A DNA stretch of 64,000 bases from Scytalidium lignicola (GCA_002812745.2 NCSJ02000005.1:266754-330753); one strand, 5' to 3'. Positions 24,259-38,103 are shown, numbered from the stretch's first letter. Notes: a model not told the origin generated them from the sequence alone. Translations and numbers: made by a program.

Positions 24259-26130
24259 TTAACATCCAGTTGTAATCGGTTGTTCAATCTTCAGTGCTTG
24301 GGATTCGCAATCTTGCTCAGCTATTCGATGGAGTCCGCCAGGGAGTGGTCCATTATTCTGTTGCAACCTCATCTTTTCTGTTAGCTTGAGTACCGTCATA
24401 TATTCGTTCTCATCGACGAGGCCATTTGCTCCTTGGTTGTTAAAGTAGGTGAGCAAGGTATCTAGAGCCCGGCGAGCGTCGTCCTGTGTCGGAGAGCCGG
24501 GGGCTGATGAGCCTGGTGGCGACTGGAGACCCGAAGGTGGAGGTGCCATCGATCCGTTGCTACTGCTGTGATGTAGAGGTGGTGAGGAGATGGCTGAGTC
24601 GAGACCGAAGGACGGAGCCATCTCGTGAACTGGCGAATCTAGCGCTGAGGATGGTGCAGTGACTGGCATATTGTATTTTGGTGTCATAGGCTCAGTGGAC
24701 TGGTTCGAGATGAATGATGGATCTATTCCAAGCATGGGGAAAGTCTGACTTCGTGGCCGTTGAAAGTTGTTTCCTGGTGGAGGAAGCCGTGCCTGTTGTG
24801 AAGGCAACCACGACCCGGAGCTTCCGTCTGGAGAGAAAGAAAACGGAGCCGTTGGGCTTGTAGGCCCGGCAGAAAACGAGGAAGGCGCAGTATCCGTGAA
24901 TGCACTTGACAGAGAAGTTGTACTCTGGGAGTTGGAGTGCCTGTAGCCGTTCTGAGCGAATTCGAGGTAGCTGTTGATGCTGTCCGACTTCACATCTTCA
25001 TCACTCTTAGTTGCCGAGAGTGGAGAAGGAGAAGCAAGCCCATTCGGAGAGGTTGGAGAAAGGCCATTTGGTGTTTGAGATGTTGAAGCACCTGTTGACT
25101 CGGGGTTTAGTGAGGCGCTTTCCGAAATGTTGGTCTCCGAGGCTCTTCGCGTTAGCTTCCCACCTCCAATCCCATTCTTTTGCTTGAACTTCTCAAGCCA
25201 GCTGGCACTGTTGGTTTTCAGAGGGCTCTCGTTGTTGCCAACCGTGGTTGCAAAAAATCGCGCCTTTTCCTTGATTGCTGCATCTGACAAGGGGATGCCT
25301 TGCTTCTGAGAGTTCCTAACCCAGTTCGCGAGCGCTCTCTCGATATCGGGGAACTTGCCCTTTGCACGCTTTACTGGAGACGAGCTACGGTCTTCTGGAA
25401 ATAGATACTTTTCTCTCTGGCGCAAAACCTTAGACACCGTGCTAAAGTTATGATTTAGTAAATGGCCAAGGGAGAGAGAAGAAGAAAAGCAAGAAAAGGA
25501 ATAAGGTAAAAAAAGGAAGGAAGCCACGGAAAGAGTCAATACCTTCTTTCCACACCAAACATTGCTAGGACAGTCACAGTTAGCTAAAGGTAAAACATTC
25601 TCTGGTGGCGGTCATTCCTCACCTCCAATTTCGGTCTGCTTTACAGTAGGGTTGTCCTCGTGATATTGGCACATACGCCTTCTGTCACTGTCCGTCAGGG
25701 TTTTCCTTGGGGTTGGATTTGAGTGAATTGCTGGCAGTTTGGTGGTCTTCAGAGAGGCTGATGCCGGAGGAATGGCGACTGGAGGTGCTGGAGCTGGTAC
25801 TGGGGCAGGAGCTGAATAGCTTGCTGGATTCGTCAACATACTCGGCCAAGTTGGGTGGCTCGGCATAATCAAAGGCAAGAGCTGTTGATGAGTTGATTGT
25901 GTCGGTGGTGCCAATCTGGTGAAGGACGGTTCAGGAGGCAGCCCATGATTATTCATGGACTCCATATAGGAATAACCACCATACTCATGTATCGGCGACT
26001 GGTGCTGCGAAGAAGAATTGTAGCTATTGTTGATATCTACCCATCCATCGTTGCCGAAGCCGTTGTCCTGTCCCGTGAGCGTGTCATGGTCCATGCCGAC
26101 TTGAGCCATGATGGGATTCGAATTGTGCAT
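24259..26130 (-). CDS. CENP-B/psq-type HTH DNA-binding protein, 3 exons
   Basis: Exons 26130-25623, 25564-25543 (22-nt micro-exon) and 25441-24259; 570 aa with consistent phases. The micro-exon encodes AMFGVER and is needed to complete the first HTH: DSDRRRMCQYHEDNPTVKQT, EIG-AMFGVERSTVSKVLRQ. A CENP-B-type HTH follows (about 206-270: GKFPDIERALANWVRNSQ, FFATTV, SASWLEKFKQKNG). The rest is a Ser/Pro-rich region with no DDE transposase domain, so it looks like a domesticated pogo/Tc-type DNA-binding head used as a nuclear regulator (inference). The N-terminus is Pro/Ala-rich (APAPVPAPAPP). The ATG at 26130 is chosen; codons further upstream are open but lack an ATG. Targets unknown. Confidence 0.88.
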
Positions 26131-29100
26131 CTCTCGGGATTGCAGCAGCGCAGTGCCCAAGTATTCTTATGCGACACAAAGCACCAGTTATGTAGATGTT
26201 GGTATCGGTCTGGTGTTGGCGACGGTACAGGCGGCGGTGGTACAGCAAGTTGGTGGTGGTGGTTCCTGGCTAAGGCTGTCCCTCAAGAACGGCAGACTGC
26301 ATGCATGATAAGCCGAGTGTTCCTGGGTAAGGCAGCGTCAAATGGAGGAGCAAAGCACCCCAGTGCAGCGCTGCAGCTCAGTTGGAGGTTGGAAACTCAA
26401 GAAGGAGGGCCAGCTGAGCGCGAAGGTTGCTTAAACGCACACAGGCACACACGCACACACAGCATATGGGGAAATGCGAGTTAAAGCTGCAGAGGCTCGT
26501 CGAGGTTGGAATGAGTGCCGGATGGAGGAGCACAGCGGTGGGTGTTTGTACTCGGCCAGGTGCGCACGGGGGGGAGTAGTAGTGGGTTGTGGGTTGTTGG
26601 AGGTGGTGGGTGTGGTTGGGAAGGAAGTCGCAGGGGACCAGCAGAACGACCACCCTACCAGCTACCAGCCCATGGTGCGGAGAACCTGTGGCTTTTCTAG
26701 TACCTGGATGCCGAACTTTCGACCTGTAATAATATAGAAAAAGAGAGCGAGAGAAGGACAGACCAAAGAGAGAAGAGGAACCCAGAGAGAGAAAAAGACA
26801 GACAGAGAAAAGACCCTGCCTGGCCTGCTACGGGCACCAGCGCGGGTACTGTACGAGGGGCACAACCACCACAACCACCACAACCATCACCACCACCACT
26901 AAACAGTTACGACTACCACAACCACCACCACAACTAGCAGCGCCGCCGCCGCCTGTCGCGCACAACCAAGGAAGAGAAGGAAAGAAGACAAATTGCTAGG
27001 AGCTTGATAGCGTGGGACGCCGAGAGAGGAAGTGCAAACATCAGCCGCCTGTCACCGCGACGCCGCCCCCCATATCACTTCAACTGACCACCAAAAACGG
27101 TTCGTTTGAATGGAAGAACTGCTAGGGCGGGAGCAGATCTCGTTCAATGCTCCATTGGACGGAGCACACCAGCTTTTTTCGGAGACCCGGCCAACCGACG
27201 GCGATACGGGGTGCCTGATTATCGTCGAGAGTTTCGTTATTAGCATTACTATTATCGTGAGGAGGAGGATTCCTGCGATTGGTTTGCTCAAAGGCCTCTT
27301 CCGGGTGTGCCATTGGGGGGTAGATCTCTCTTTCCAGGAGCGAAGGGGGAGGATGATTGCTGAGCGGCGATAGGGGCCCTAAGTCGAGACTTTCGAGGAC
27401 GCCTTCGAATAGCGTGTAGGGCAGCGGCCGAGTACCCGAGCAGAAAGTAAGGGTACCACCTTTTTTCGGGCTTTGGCTTACTCGTTACAAGTATGATTAC
27501 AGTTAGAGTCGAGTCGAGTCGAGTCGAGTCGAGTCCAAGTCGCAATACAGTTAAGTCAATGCTCAGGGGTGAGGGGTATGGGTATGGGTACGATTGTATC
27601 TCAGCCTTTCGACGAGCAGCCACCGTGCAACTCTACCACGCTCTGGTCGGGCCTGTAGAGTTACTTCGGTGCTGCGGTCCTCGCTCTTGTCCTGACCACC
27701 GACCATCATCCACTAAGGTAATTCAGGTATTTTTCTCTGCTGGCCGCAATTGCTCTAGCTCTGGTGCAAGCATCCTTACGGGGTATTATTGTACCCGCAT
27801 ATGTATTGCATGTTCAGTACAGTACAGTACATGTACATGTACAAATGTACAAATATACAGGACCCTTAGCTTCGGGGTCCCAGCCTGGGGCAGAGACGAG
27901 CGTCCGTCGCCTGTGGCCGCTGGCCCGTTCCCTTGGTCTACCACAAATCTCCCACACGGCTTTGGGTTAAAAAACTTCACGCAACCAAACATCATCACAC
28001 ACCCTATTGCTATTGCTATTATATCCCGAACGGTGCAAGGCTCTGGTCCCCTCGTCTCTTCTCTTCTCTTCTACCGGTTTGAGTCTTTTGGCTTCACCTC
28101 CCCAACCTAGGCTGGCAGGTACGCAAGGCACGACTGGCATGGTCCGTCATTTAGTAGANTTTTTTTTTCGTGAGGCTTGCGGCTTGCGGCTTGCCCAAGT
28201 GGGCGCGCGCTGGCCGATGTCGTTCGGTCAGCGGTAGGACGGTAATCATCCCTTCTGACCTCTGATCATCGATGGCGGCGTTCGTAAATTCCGAGGAGGT
28301 TGGGTAGGATTGGACCGCCCACGACAATTCTTCATTGGCCTGCCGCTTCCTGTGGTGGACGTTTGGATCGAAGGGGAGTGGTCCAAGCGATGGTCCACGG
28401 CCATCGGGTCTCTTCCAACTGGTCAAGATTTGCACTCGAAAAAATAAAATAAGTAAAAGATGCTTGCCGTTGCGGAAATGGATCGAATAATAATGGCGTA
28501 TTAATCTCTGGGAGGATCGATAATAATTGCCCCAAGCAGGCGTAGTGCGAAGTGCGCTGCGGTGGTGGTTCCAAGACGGGAATAGAGGCATGAACAGATC
28601 TTGCGATGCTCGATGACGACGGAAAAGACAGAGATGAGAAGGAGATGAGCAAGGAGAAACATTTTGCTCATGTGCCGGCATAGCAGGACGTGCTCTGTCG
28701 TAGTCTGGAGATGGACGTCTCTCCAGACTGGCCATGTTCCAGAGCAGACGGCTCTCTGGTGGAGAAAAGGGCCAACTACTGGCCCGCGCCTGGCGATGGA
28801 GACGATGATGGTAGGATGGAAGGTGGGTTGAAAAGAGGTAGGAGATGGGCTTTCACGCTATGCTCCTCCACCGCAGCAAACCTGGGCCGCACGGCTTGGG
28901 ATAACGTACAGCTATTACCACGAGAGAGAGTACGGTTGTATCGGTTTGGTTAGTTCGTACACTTACGCTCCGTCTTAGCAGATCCGCAGGGAACAAACAG
29001 GCCGCAGAATCCTCAGCCATGAGATGCTTCCCTAAATATTACGGAGTATGGATGTGGCCATCGCTGCGGCCATCCCTCGTCAGCGTAGTAGGACTTGGTC

Positions 29101-31611
29101 GATCAGCACTGGACTGTAACCTCATTAACCTCATCCAAAGATGTCCGTTCATCTCCCGCCTCAGCCTCTCCTCAAGGTGGCTTTTTTGACCTAACTGCTC
29201 CCGGGAATTTCTGCCATCAAACCCTCGATGATGGACGTCTGCCTTCATCATGGCATTACCACCTCCCGAAAACGTACAGTACTGTATCGCTAGTCGCAAT
29301 CTCATCGAGAGCGCAACCGCAGTCTGTGAGCATCCAGGCCGTTTTAAAAGTTACCGTACCATAAGTGGAGTTTGCAGTAATTACACATTACAGTGCAATA
29401 TTATTATTCCTTTTATTTTATTTCTCTCACGAATTTGGTCTGAAGGCCGGGAGCAATAATACAGTCAATTGTCCATTTAAGGGCAATACAAATATCTTGT
29501 AAACACTAGTCGCCAACTAATACTGTAAAACCCAACACCTGCTACCTATCCTTCCTCCAGATCTTCGATAAGTACTTACGTACAGCAACTAGTGATCAGG
29601 AATGATCACATCGCACATAATCTTACCAGAGCGGAGCACGACAAGAACTAGTGAGACCAGGCCAAGGACCAGGAAGAAAGTGGAGAATGACCAAGAAAGA
29701 ACGAGAAAATGGAGAAAGAAAAGGGAAAAAAAGGAGTCGTCCATGTCAGATATCTGATACTCGGCGCTACCAGGAGGCTTCTCAAAGGTCGAGGGTGAGA
29801 ATGAGGCTGTCGAATTAGTTGCCCTTTTCGCAAAATTGAAATTCGATTGGCCCAGGATTTTTCGGAAGGCCGGTCATTTTCGCGGGTTTTCCCCTTTTAC
29901 ATTAACTTCTTTTTTTTTAATTCCAACCCTTGTCATCCTCCTCATCGATTATTATTCTTCCTTAGGCAAAATGCAGAAGGTGGTCCGGATAGAGGAGGGT
30001 ATTGTACGGTGGTATGTGGATGGTGGGTAGGTTGTAGGGGCCACTGGGGGGTTGCAGTCGTTCTCGCCGTACTAAGCGCTGAGCGCGTGATGGACCGTGT
30101 GTATCTTGCAGTTTTCATGATACGGCCGCTCCCTTGTGGTCATCATCATGGCCAGACGACCAACCCAGGTTCCAACAGTTGGGTTCGCATGGCGTCTATC
30201 AAAGTGTTGGAACCGTTGCTGTTGGTTGTCCTCAGCAGCTTCTCTCCTGTTGTTGGTGTGATGACAGCAACAAACGCTCGAGTGTCGGCTACGAGACCAC
30301 CCTCATCTATGTGATACAAGGTTATCGATGTTCTGTTGGAAACGATCTTCCCCCTGCCTTTTCTTCTGTTGTCCTTTTATCGTGACTCCTCGTGACTCCT
30401 TTTTCCTTTTTCTTTTGCCCGAGTTTTCGGGCCGTGCTGTTCTAAATGGCGGGACGAACCTTAAGGGTTACAACAGAAGGTCCTTCCTAAAAGCCTAAGC
30501 CGTTAAGACGAAGTTACGCCCTGCTTCCCTGCTTCCCGTGACTTCTTAATGCCAAACTAGTTGCTGAGGGGGTAACATCAATGAGTTGCCTTTCTCCATG
30601 CAATCTCCAACGACCGCATAGTATTCCTAACCCGAGGTAACTCTGAACCTCCGACTTGATGCTTGGTGATCATCACCATTCTAACAGTAAGCCTGACCTG
30701 CACCAAATGCGATAGTATTGTAGTTATCTCAGGTACCTGGGGCTCACGGAAACCATAGCTCACTCTTCATGGCAACACCTTCACGATCCTCTTACCGTAT
30801 CTACGAACATCCAGCTTCACGGAACGCACCTGTCGAAGTTCTTAACATTTGGCTTCTCACTCACTCATTGTGACAGTCCAAGTAGCCTGATAGAGGTCCT
30901 TTTTAATTTCACATCTTTAAGTGATTTAAGTCTCGACGTTAGAGCTAGGTCTAGCTTCTACAGCAAATTACAATGTTTGCCGTGGTGATTAGAAGTCACA
31001 CGTGCATTAGCATTAAAGGCCGCGAAGTAATAGTCATGGAAATAATTGGATCTAAGATTCATACTGAGACTGCTTGAAATGGTCAGTAATTACCAGCAAA
31101 TTTTTCTCATAACACAGAAGTGCCACAAACATTCCCAGTTTTTATGAACAAAAGGCGAAAAAGAAAATTAACATAAGACAAACTTGCTTTTGTTGAAGAA
31201 TCATGAGCGATCCGTGACATTGTTGTCGCCACAGGGAGTTGACGGGAGGTGGCGCAGTTGAATTCTTGCACGTGACATTCCACTTTGGGACGATAATCGC
31301 CACAAGACGAAGCGAGCCCGTTGAATTGATCCAAGCCTCAAGATCTAAGGTCATCCTTTAATCTTCAAACAAGCACCACCACTCATTTAGCACACAGCAC
31401 TGTTCTAACCCCATTATCATCTCATTCCCAACCCTTTGCTCCACGAGCCTGGCCGTGATTCTTGCGCGACAGCTGGGCACGGCGTTTCTGTTCGTCAAAA
31501 CGGGGACACGGATGATCGTCCTTGTCCTTCCCTATCGACACTGCGAAAGTGTCTTCTCCTAACCCAGCCCAGGACGATGCGGCGGATTCGGCGACTATCA
31601 GGGTAGATGCT
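26131..31611. other. 5.5-kb gene-free region between two divergently transcribed genes
   Basis: Separates the CENP-B HTH gene (-) from the Hos4-like gene (+). It contains CA/CCA-rich DNA (26440-26460, 26861-26935), the GAGTC array at 27506, GTAC-rich DNA (27815-27860) and an N at 28159. Open frames of up to about 200 codons exist but lack domains, and their composition follows the simple repeats. Probably long regulatory or untranslated regions of both flanking genes. No tRNA recognised. Confidence 0.55.
27506..27535 (+). repeat. GAGTC pentanucleotide microsatellite, six units
   Basis: Six exact copies of GAGTC. No coding context. Confidence 0.95.
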
Positions 31612-34600
31612 ATGGATGCTCAAGATGATGCGGATTCGATTACTGCGCAGACCAGCACCGCCCTCCCTCGTCCCATTGAGGATGGTGCTGGCGCGACGGA
31701 CGTGACCGCCAGTACCCCGATCGGCATCAGCTCTTCGCCGCCAGTGATAATACATAAATTGAAAACTGATGCAGATGTTCCCAGCGCTTCTCCTGGTGAC
31801 TTGGGCGTGAAAAGTGACTCGGAAGCGGAGACGCTGATATTGCCAGGGAAAGATGGCCACTCGCCATCTAAGGTCCGGAAATCCATCAAGCATGAAGATA
31901 AGAGTGAGGATGACCAGTTGCCAAATGTTCCTGATAAAAAGACCGTAGATGGAGGGGCTGCTGCGAAGCCCCGTGTCACAGAGGGGACGCGGGAAGGCGC
32001 GACGTCGAAGTTGGGAAAAAGGAAACGACCCAAGCTCGGAAATGACATTGATGATGCCGACTATGCTGGGGCATCCAGTGATGATAGCTCAATCCTTACA
32101 TCTCCAGTTGGTACTGCTCGTTCATCCTTATCAAAGCCGGCAGCGTCAGATTCTGAGAGTTTCAAATCCCCGTCACCGCCAGTTTCTGCAGTTCGTAGTA
32201 AGGCCAGATCCGTAGACAATGCTCTTCCCAGGAAGAAATCGCGTGCATCAGGATCCGGAGACGAGGGTGAGAGACCAAAGCTTCACAGGCAGCGCAGTTC
32301 TGGTGCGGACCCCAAACATAGTAAGGAAAACCGTTCCTCGGCGAAGCCACATGCGGACACCCATTCAAGAATACGCACAAGATCAGTTTCACCACCACCA
32401 CGATCTCACAAACGTAGTGTCTCAACTACTCAACTGTCCACCAGCGGTACTAACGGATTGAGCCATAAGAAAAAACGTGTTCCCGCTCCCCTTCAGTCAA
32501 CGGAGTATCACTCTGATGATTCATCAGCAAGTGGTAGTGCACAACCAAGGAGTTCAAGATTTCGCAGTCTTGCAGCACCAGGGACAGGAGAACTGACAGC
32601 TTCGCCTGCTAAAATGGCACCACATAAGAAGCATCTAGATGCACACGGTCAGACGCTCCTAGCACGTGCATGTTCGACAGGAAAGCTAGAATCTGCTCGA
32701 CAAAGGCTGGCAGAAAGGCCGGAAGACCTGAATTGGCCCGACTTTGCTGGAAACACCCCCCTCCAAGTGGCAAGCCTTGAAGGCCATATCGGGATTGTCA
32801 AACTGCTAATAGAGGCGGGTGCCCTTCTGGATACATATAATGACGCAAAGGACACCCCTTTGTTGGATGCTGTTGATAATGGACACCTTGAAGTTATTAG
32901 GTTACTACTTGATGCTGGTGTCAACCCTCGAAAAGCTAATGTCAACGGGGAGGAACCGTTAGATCGAGTCAATGATGATTTAGACCATGCCGATGAAATT
33001 CGAGAGTTAATTAATGCAGCAAAGCAGAGAAATAGCGATGCACGTCGTTCGTCCGAGGATAATCAGGGCCATGATACGGCTGACAGTCGGCAATCTCATC
33101 CAACGGAGAGTCCACGCCACACGCCTCCAGTACAGGTTCAGGATTCACATTCGTATGGCTTCACAAATCGGAGGGCTGGTACTGGACGATCTGCAAAGAC
33201 AAGTGACCGGGTTCTTTACCAGCCTTTGGACCTGCAAGAGCTGAGGAAAGCTTGTGGGCAAGGAGACGAAGGAACAGTGGCAAGAATATTACAAGTGAAA
33301 GATGGCTGGAATGATGCGAAGTGTCTCATTGTAGCTGCCAAAGGTGGTCATGACAATGTTATTAATCTGCTCTTTGGCCTTGGAGGATTCAATCCTGATC
33401 CAGCGCCTCTTGATTCGATGCCTGCCGAATCTGCAACACCCATTCTCGCCGCTATTGGCCGTGAAAATATTGAGGTGATTAAATTGATCCTTGCTCAGTC
33501 AGAGTTCGATCCCACTCGTACGCCAGGTGGGAAGACCTATTATGAGATTGCTCGAAGTCGTGGCGGACCTATGTGGAGAGAAGAAGAACAACTCCTGAAG
33601 GAAACTTACGAAAAATATAAGAAGACTCATAAAACGCCTCCGAAGCCGCGTTCACCTAAACTACGACGGGACCAAGATCGAGAAGCTAGAAGACAAGCGC
33701 TCGATGAACAACATCTATCCTCACGGTCACATAAAAGAAGTTTGTCAAGCCCTAAGGAAAAGGAATCAGAGTTGAGAAAATCCCAGAATAAGAATGGGAC
33801 ATCAAACAGCCATTCAAAGGATGGACAAGGCAACTTGAAGAGGGGCCCAGGACGCCCTAAGAGAGAGGATACAAACCCATCTACAATTGTTTCTGATCCC
33901 GAGACAGTTCCCTTGGGACCTCCAAAACCTAAGTCTCAAGCTAGAAAACAGGACCCGGACGCTGGAACCGTATCCTCAGATACTGAAACCGTGAAGCCTC
34001 GAAGGAAACTCATTTCAGCAAAAGATCTTAAAGGGGAGCGCGAGAGGGAGAGGAAAAGGAGATCAAGCATCACTTCTACTGCGTCTACTGCCTCAATCAA
34101 AGACCGGCCTGCTCCTGGTGATAGCAAATCAGAAGCAAAGCCAGGTAAATCTTCTCTTCCACGATCGCTAAACAGTCATAGCGACATAGATTTGGATAAG
34201 TCGAAGAACGATAGAGCGCGATCACTTAAGAGGGATGATTCGAAGGATAGACTCTCTGCAGTTCGTGGCGAGAGCCCTGCTAAACGACACAGGACGAGTT
34301 CAACACCACCTCACGGAGCGAAATCTGATATGGGAATAGGCCCTACAGCAGTAGGGGAGACGCCGGCCAAACGTAGAAAGTTAGAAGTCGAATCCAAGCA
34401 CAACCGAAAAGCAGACTCAAATCCAGGTTCATCTCCGGATCGACAAAGCAAGCACAGTCTTTCCCAAGAGAAATCAACCAGCAAACCCGATCCCGAGCAT
34501 AAGGAAAAGGCGAGCAGTTCTCAGCACAAAAGTTCTGAAGTATCTGAGAAGTCTTCAAACAATAAAGCTACAGGCGACGGACCAACGAAGATACAGGAGG

Positions 34601-36154
34601 TTACACAGGCGAAGGGGGCGGCTAAGACAGATATAGATCCGACTATAGGTTCTTCTTCACGTCCTAATAAGACTACACAAGATGACGTCGAGATGGAAGA
34701 CGCTTCATCAAAAGCTGAAGAAGAACGACAAGCTAAAATCCAGCGTGAGAACGAAGAGAACGAGGCCAAACGAAAACGAGAACTTGAAGAAAAGCTTGAA
34801 CAGGAGCGTATCGAACAGGCGAGGCTCGCTCGGATTGCTCGAGAGAAGCAAGCGCGTGAAGAAGAGGAAAAGCGGCTACGAGAAGAGGCTGAACGTAAGG
34901 AACGTCAACGTCAAGAAGACATCGAAGCACACAGGAGGGCTCAGGAGGAGCAAAAACGACTTTATCTTGAACAGCAACGCATCCAACGTGAAGAGCAAGA
35001 ACGCAGGAGGGCAGCTCGTGAAGAACAGCAGCGCCTTGAGCGATTAAGAATCGAGCAGCAACGGGAGCAAGAGCGTCTGGCCAAATTGCCTCCTCTCCTT
35101 CGATGGTTCGACCAACACTCCGATCCCAAGACTCCGGAGATAGTTTCATTATTTAGGTATATGGAAGGCTTCCGTTACGATACTATTCGACCAGAAGCTA
35201 CAGGAGACGCCAATGGACGTGATCAGTGGTTACTCAACACTCAAGTCGCGCTATTACTTGGAGAAAAGGATTTGACTTTGTCGAGATGTAAGTAGTTGGA
35301 ATATTCTGGATGGACTTCTTTCTGACATGCCCTAGATACTGCATGGGAACGTATTCCTGTATCGAGGCTTGCAAAGGAGGCTATCTGGGAATATGAGGGT
35401 CCAAAATACTCCCTTACGGATGAGAGATTTAAGCATATACGAGACCAGTTCCTCGAGAAGGGCAGCCCGGTTTATACCTTGAACGACAAAGCCAAACCTC
35501 TGTTTCTTGATCTCGATCTCTTTTTTGTAAAGGTTAGTTACCCTCAATCTCAAGCTGTTGACTTGGCTGACATCTGCGTAGATATCGGAATTTATGTTTG
35601 TTATTCCAACCTTTCCTCATCTCCGAGGTCTGGAATTGGTTGTGAATTATCGTGAACTATATGAGACTCCTGTTTGGCCTCCAAGACCTGGCAAGTGGAC
35701 ACAGGATCCGGACTACGATCCCAACATGAAATATGCGCCCCGTCCAAAATATTATATCAATGGCGAATTCGATAGACAGGGCGAGATAGGCCGCACAAGG
35801 GTTAGCAGAACCTCGTTTGGGGAGAATCGTGTTCCTCGGCGAGGTCTCAAAGTCGTCGAACCACATGAGCCAGACTATGAAGCCATCTGCAGAGCTCAGG
35901 GACTCAGACATCTACTGCCTGGATCCCAGACTACATCGCCAACTGCCAAACAGTCGATTCTCATACCTAATTCAACAGTAGCATCTACGCATATAAATGG
36001 CTTTACTCCGCCAAGTTCCGTTAAGTCTATAAATGGTGGAAGCCCACGTCTTGGGACTACATCATCTTTGGAGTCCACCGAGTCTCATGGTCTGCCGAAT
36101 GGACACGTCAACAGCCCTAAGGAAAATGGCGTTCACACCGAACCGGCGCAATGA
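31612..36154 (+). CDS. hos4: Ankyrin-repeat protein, Set3-complex Hos4-like, 3 exons
   Basis: Exons 31612-35287, 35336-35532 and 35582-36154 (introns 48 and 49 bp); 1481 aa from the first in-frame ATG. The frame is open back to a TGA at 31513 without an ATG, and CTAACCCAGCCCAG at 31559-31572 looks like an acceptor, so a short upstream exon is likely. A disordered basic/Ser-rich N-terminus precedes ankyrin repeats (about 345-475: GNTPLQVASLEGHIGIVKLL, DTPLLDAVDNGHLEVIRLLL), with further repeats near 550-650. A charged Glu/Arg/Gln coiled coil lies at about 1027-1160, followed by a conserved C-terminal domain (LPPLLRWFDQHSDPKTPEIV, AWERIPVSRLAKEAIWEYEG, PTFPHLRGLELVVNYRELYE). The architecture fits Hos4, the ankyrin subunit of the Set3 histone-deacetylase complex. 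Orthology is inferred from recalled family layout. Confidence 0.85.
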
Positions 36155-36655
36155 ATTTTTTATTAAAAATATAAGAGTTATTTTCTAGTTCATGTCTGTC
36201 ACCTAGCGTTTAAGTCTAGTTTGTTTCATGTCTATGAGTATGAATCCTCTATCACTGGCTAGTAGTTACTCCCTGTCTGATGCTTTTATTTGTTGGCGGG
36301 GTTGGGCAGAGTATATATATACCAAGTAAGGCGTCTGGGGTTTGTGCAAATGATTTGATGTGGAATCTCTCGATCAGGATGAGAGGAAATGAGGTATACC
36401 TGTACTGAATGATGATGAATTGAACGTGCAAACGTGTAATATCAAGATCTTATAGATGTGAACCCCTATGAAAAATCGACGGAAGCACAGTGCCTCTATA
36501 TATCCTACTTTGCAGGCTCTATCTACCTTAATCTATCATTTACCAATATCTGCTCTTAGTATATATATAGTCTTATCCACAACGCCGTGTATATGCACAA
36601 ATGATTTTAAACCAGCTCCACCAACTATTTACATTAACCTCGTCAATTCTTCAGT
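36155..36655. other. Convergent intergenic region
   Basis: 3' UTRs of the Hos4-like gene (+) and Hut1 (-). AT-rich; nothing else seen. Confidence 0.6.
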
Positions 36656-38103
36656 CTACAAATCCTTCTTCAGGTTTGCCTTCTCTTTCGCTTGCTTTTC
36701 CCTCCTAGTGATAATACCCTCTGCACCAATGCCTCCAAACACCAGCCCCACACCAAGCCACTGTCCTCTCCCAAGTCTGTGTCCAAACCAGACAACGGAG
36801 AGAATCATGGTGAGCATCTTACGGGTCACGGTGATCGTCACTAAGAGGAGCGATGAGAACGTAGAGAGGGTGTAGACTGGAGAAAAAGTGTTAGCACTCT
36901 GAAGATCCAGAGCAAAAGGGACGTCGGGAAAAAAATAATTCGAACATAACTCACAAATAAACACCTGTCCTACAGCGCCACAGGCAGCAAACCCAAGGAC
37001 ATCATACCACACAGCAGGATGTCTCTGCATGAACCCCCAGGCCTGTTCAAATTCCCCACCGCCAGCAGCCGCGAGGTCCAAACCGAGGTATTCTCCAATA
37101 CCGGTATGCACCAAGTAAGGTGATAGCGATAGATAACTCAGCGTGATCAACGTGCTCATTATATTATTCGCGCACATCATCTGAGGCCCCTTATATGGCT
37201 GGAAGGACTGGAATATATGATCCTGAGTGGTATTGGTCAGGCCATCGAACAAGAGGTTGATTCCTAGGAGGAGTAGGCCCCAGGAGCTGTTCCTGTCTGG
37301 GTTGATAGATGCTTTGGAGGGCTTGGAATGCGCTTTTGCGGAACTGGCGTGCAGGGTGAAGACGGCTACGCCTGAGGTGACGGCTAGGACGACGAGGTAC
37401 TTGTATAGTGGATATCGTCTTTGGAAGATTGTGATGTGGAGGAACATGACAGGGAGTAGCTTGCATGATTTCGCAAGGATGAAGGTTATATAGTCGATAT
37501 GCGCCAGGGAGGCGTATCCAAAGGGAGACGCGAGAGACGATGTTACTGCCACGAGAAGCAAAGGGCCGAGGATTCGCGCAGAGGGGAAGATTGGGGGTGT
37601 GGTTCCTCCTCGGGGAGTGTCGAAGCGGAGGTAGAGGTAGCCCACGAGGGCTGCGAATGAGGATTGAACTGTGTTGAGGAAGACGGGGAATTTGAAGAGT
37701 TCGGGAGCGGTTGAGAGGCCGTAGGGTGTGGTAGTTAAACGTTCTTGGAGGAGGGCCCATGTCAGGCTATTTGAGATATAGTGTTAGCAATCGACAGGTG
37801 CTAGTAATTATATGGTGGTAGGAAGGTAAGGAAGGAAGGCGCTTACAAAGAGCCGTAGATACCTCCAACCGCGAACAGTAATTGCAATGCGCCAGCTTGC
37901 TTTGGATGTTGCTCCTCTGCAGCCTTGTGAAGTTTGCCATTCGCGGTACCATTGGAATCGCCATTACGTAGAGCATTGCCATTGAATCCTTCTTTGTTCA
38001 AATTGCGCACTGCTCGACCTGGTGTACCCGTGGCATCAGCCTTGCTGAAGTACTCGGAGGACGGTACGCGCCGGGTTGGAGTGTCCTGTTTTGTTCTAGC
38101 CAT
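36656..38103 (-). CDS. hut1: Nucleotide-sugar (UDP-galactose) transporter homolog Hut1, 3 exons
   Basis: Exons 38103-37847, 37766-36955 and 36876-36656 (introns 80 and 78 bp, both with GCTAAC branches); 429 aa, a usual length for the family. A hydrophilic N-terminus of about 70 residues (MARTKQDTPTRRVPSSEYFS) precedes about ten membrane segments. Diagnostic stretches are LLFAVGGIYGSFLTWALLQE, LAKSCKLLPVMFLHITIFQR and FDGLTNTTQDHIFQSF. SLC35B-type transporters carry nucleotide sugars into ER/Golgi; Hut1 is an ER protein tied to UDP-Gal/UDP-Glc transport and protein folding. The tail is lysine-rich (KQAKEKANLKKDL), compatible with a dilysine-like ER retrieval signal. No defects seen. Confidence 0.94.

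Noticed and set aside
27493..28110. 205-codon open frame on the plus strand
   Set aside because: It begins in the GAGTC microsatellite and runs through simple repeats; no domain, no conserved block, no splice partners.
28151..28735. 194-codon open frame on the minus strand
   Set aside because: No family features; ends in an N-containing poly-A region; composition fits noncoding DNA.
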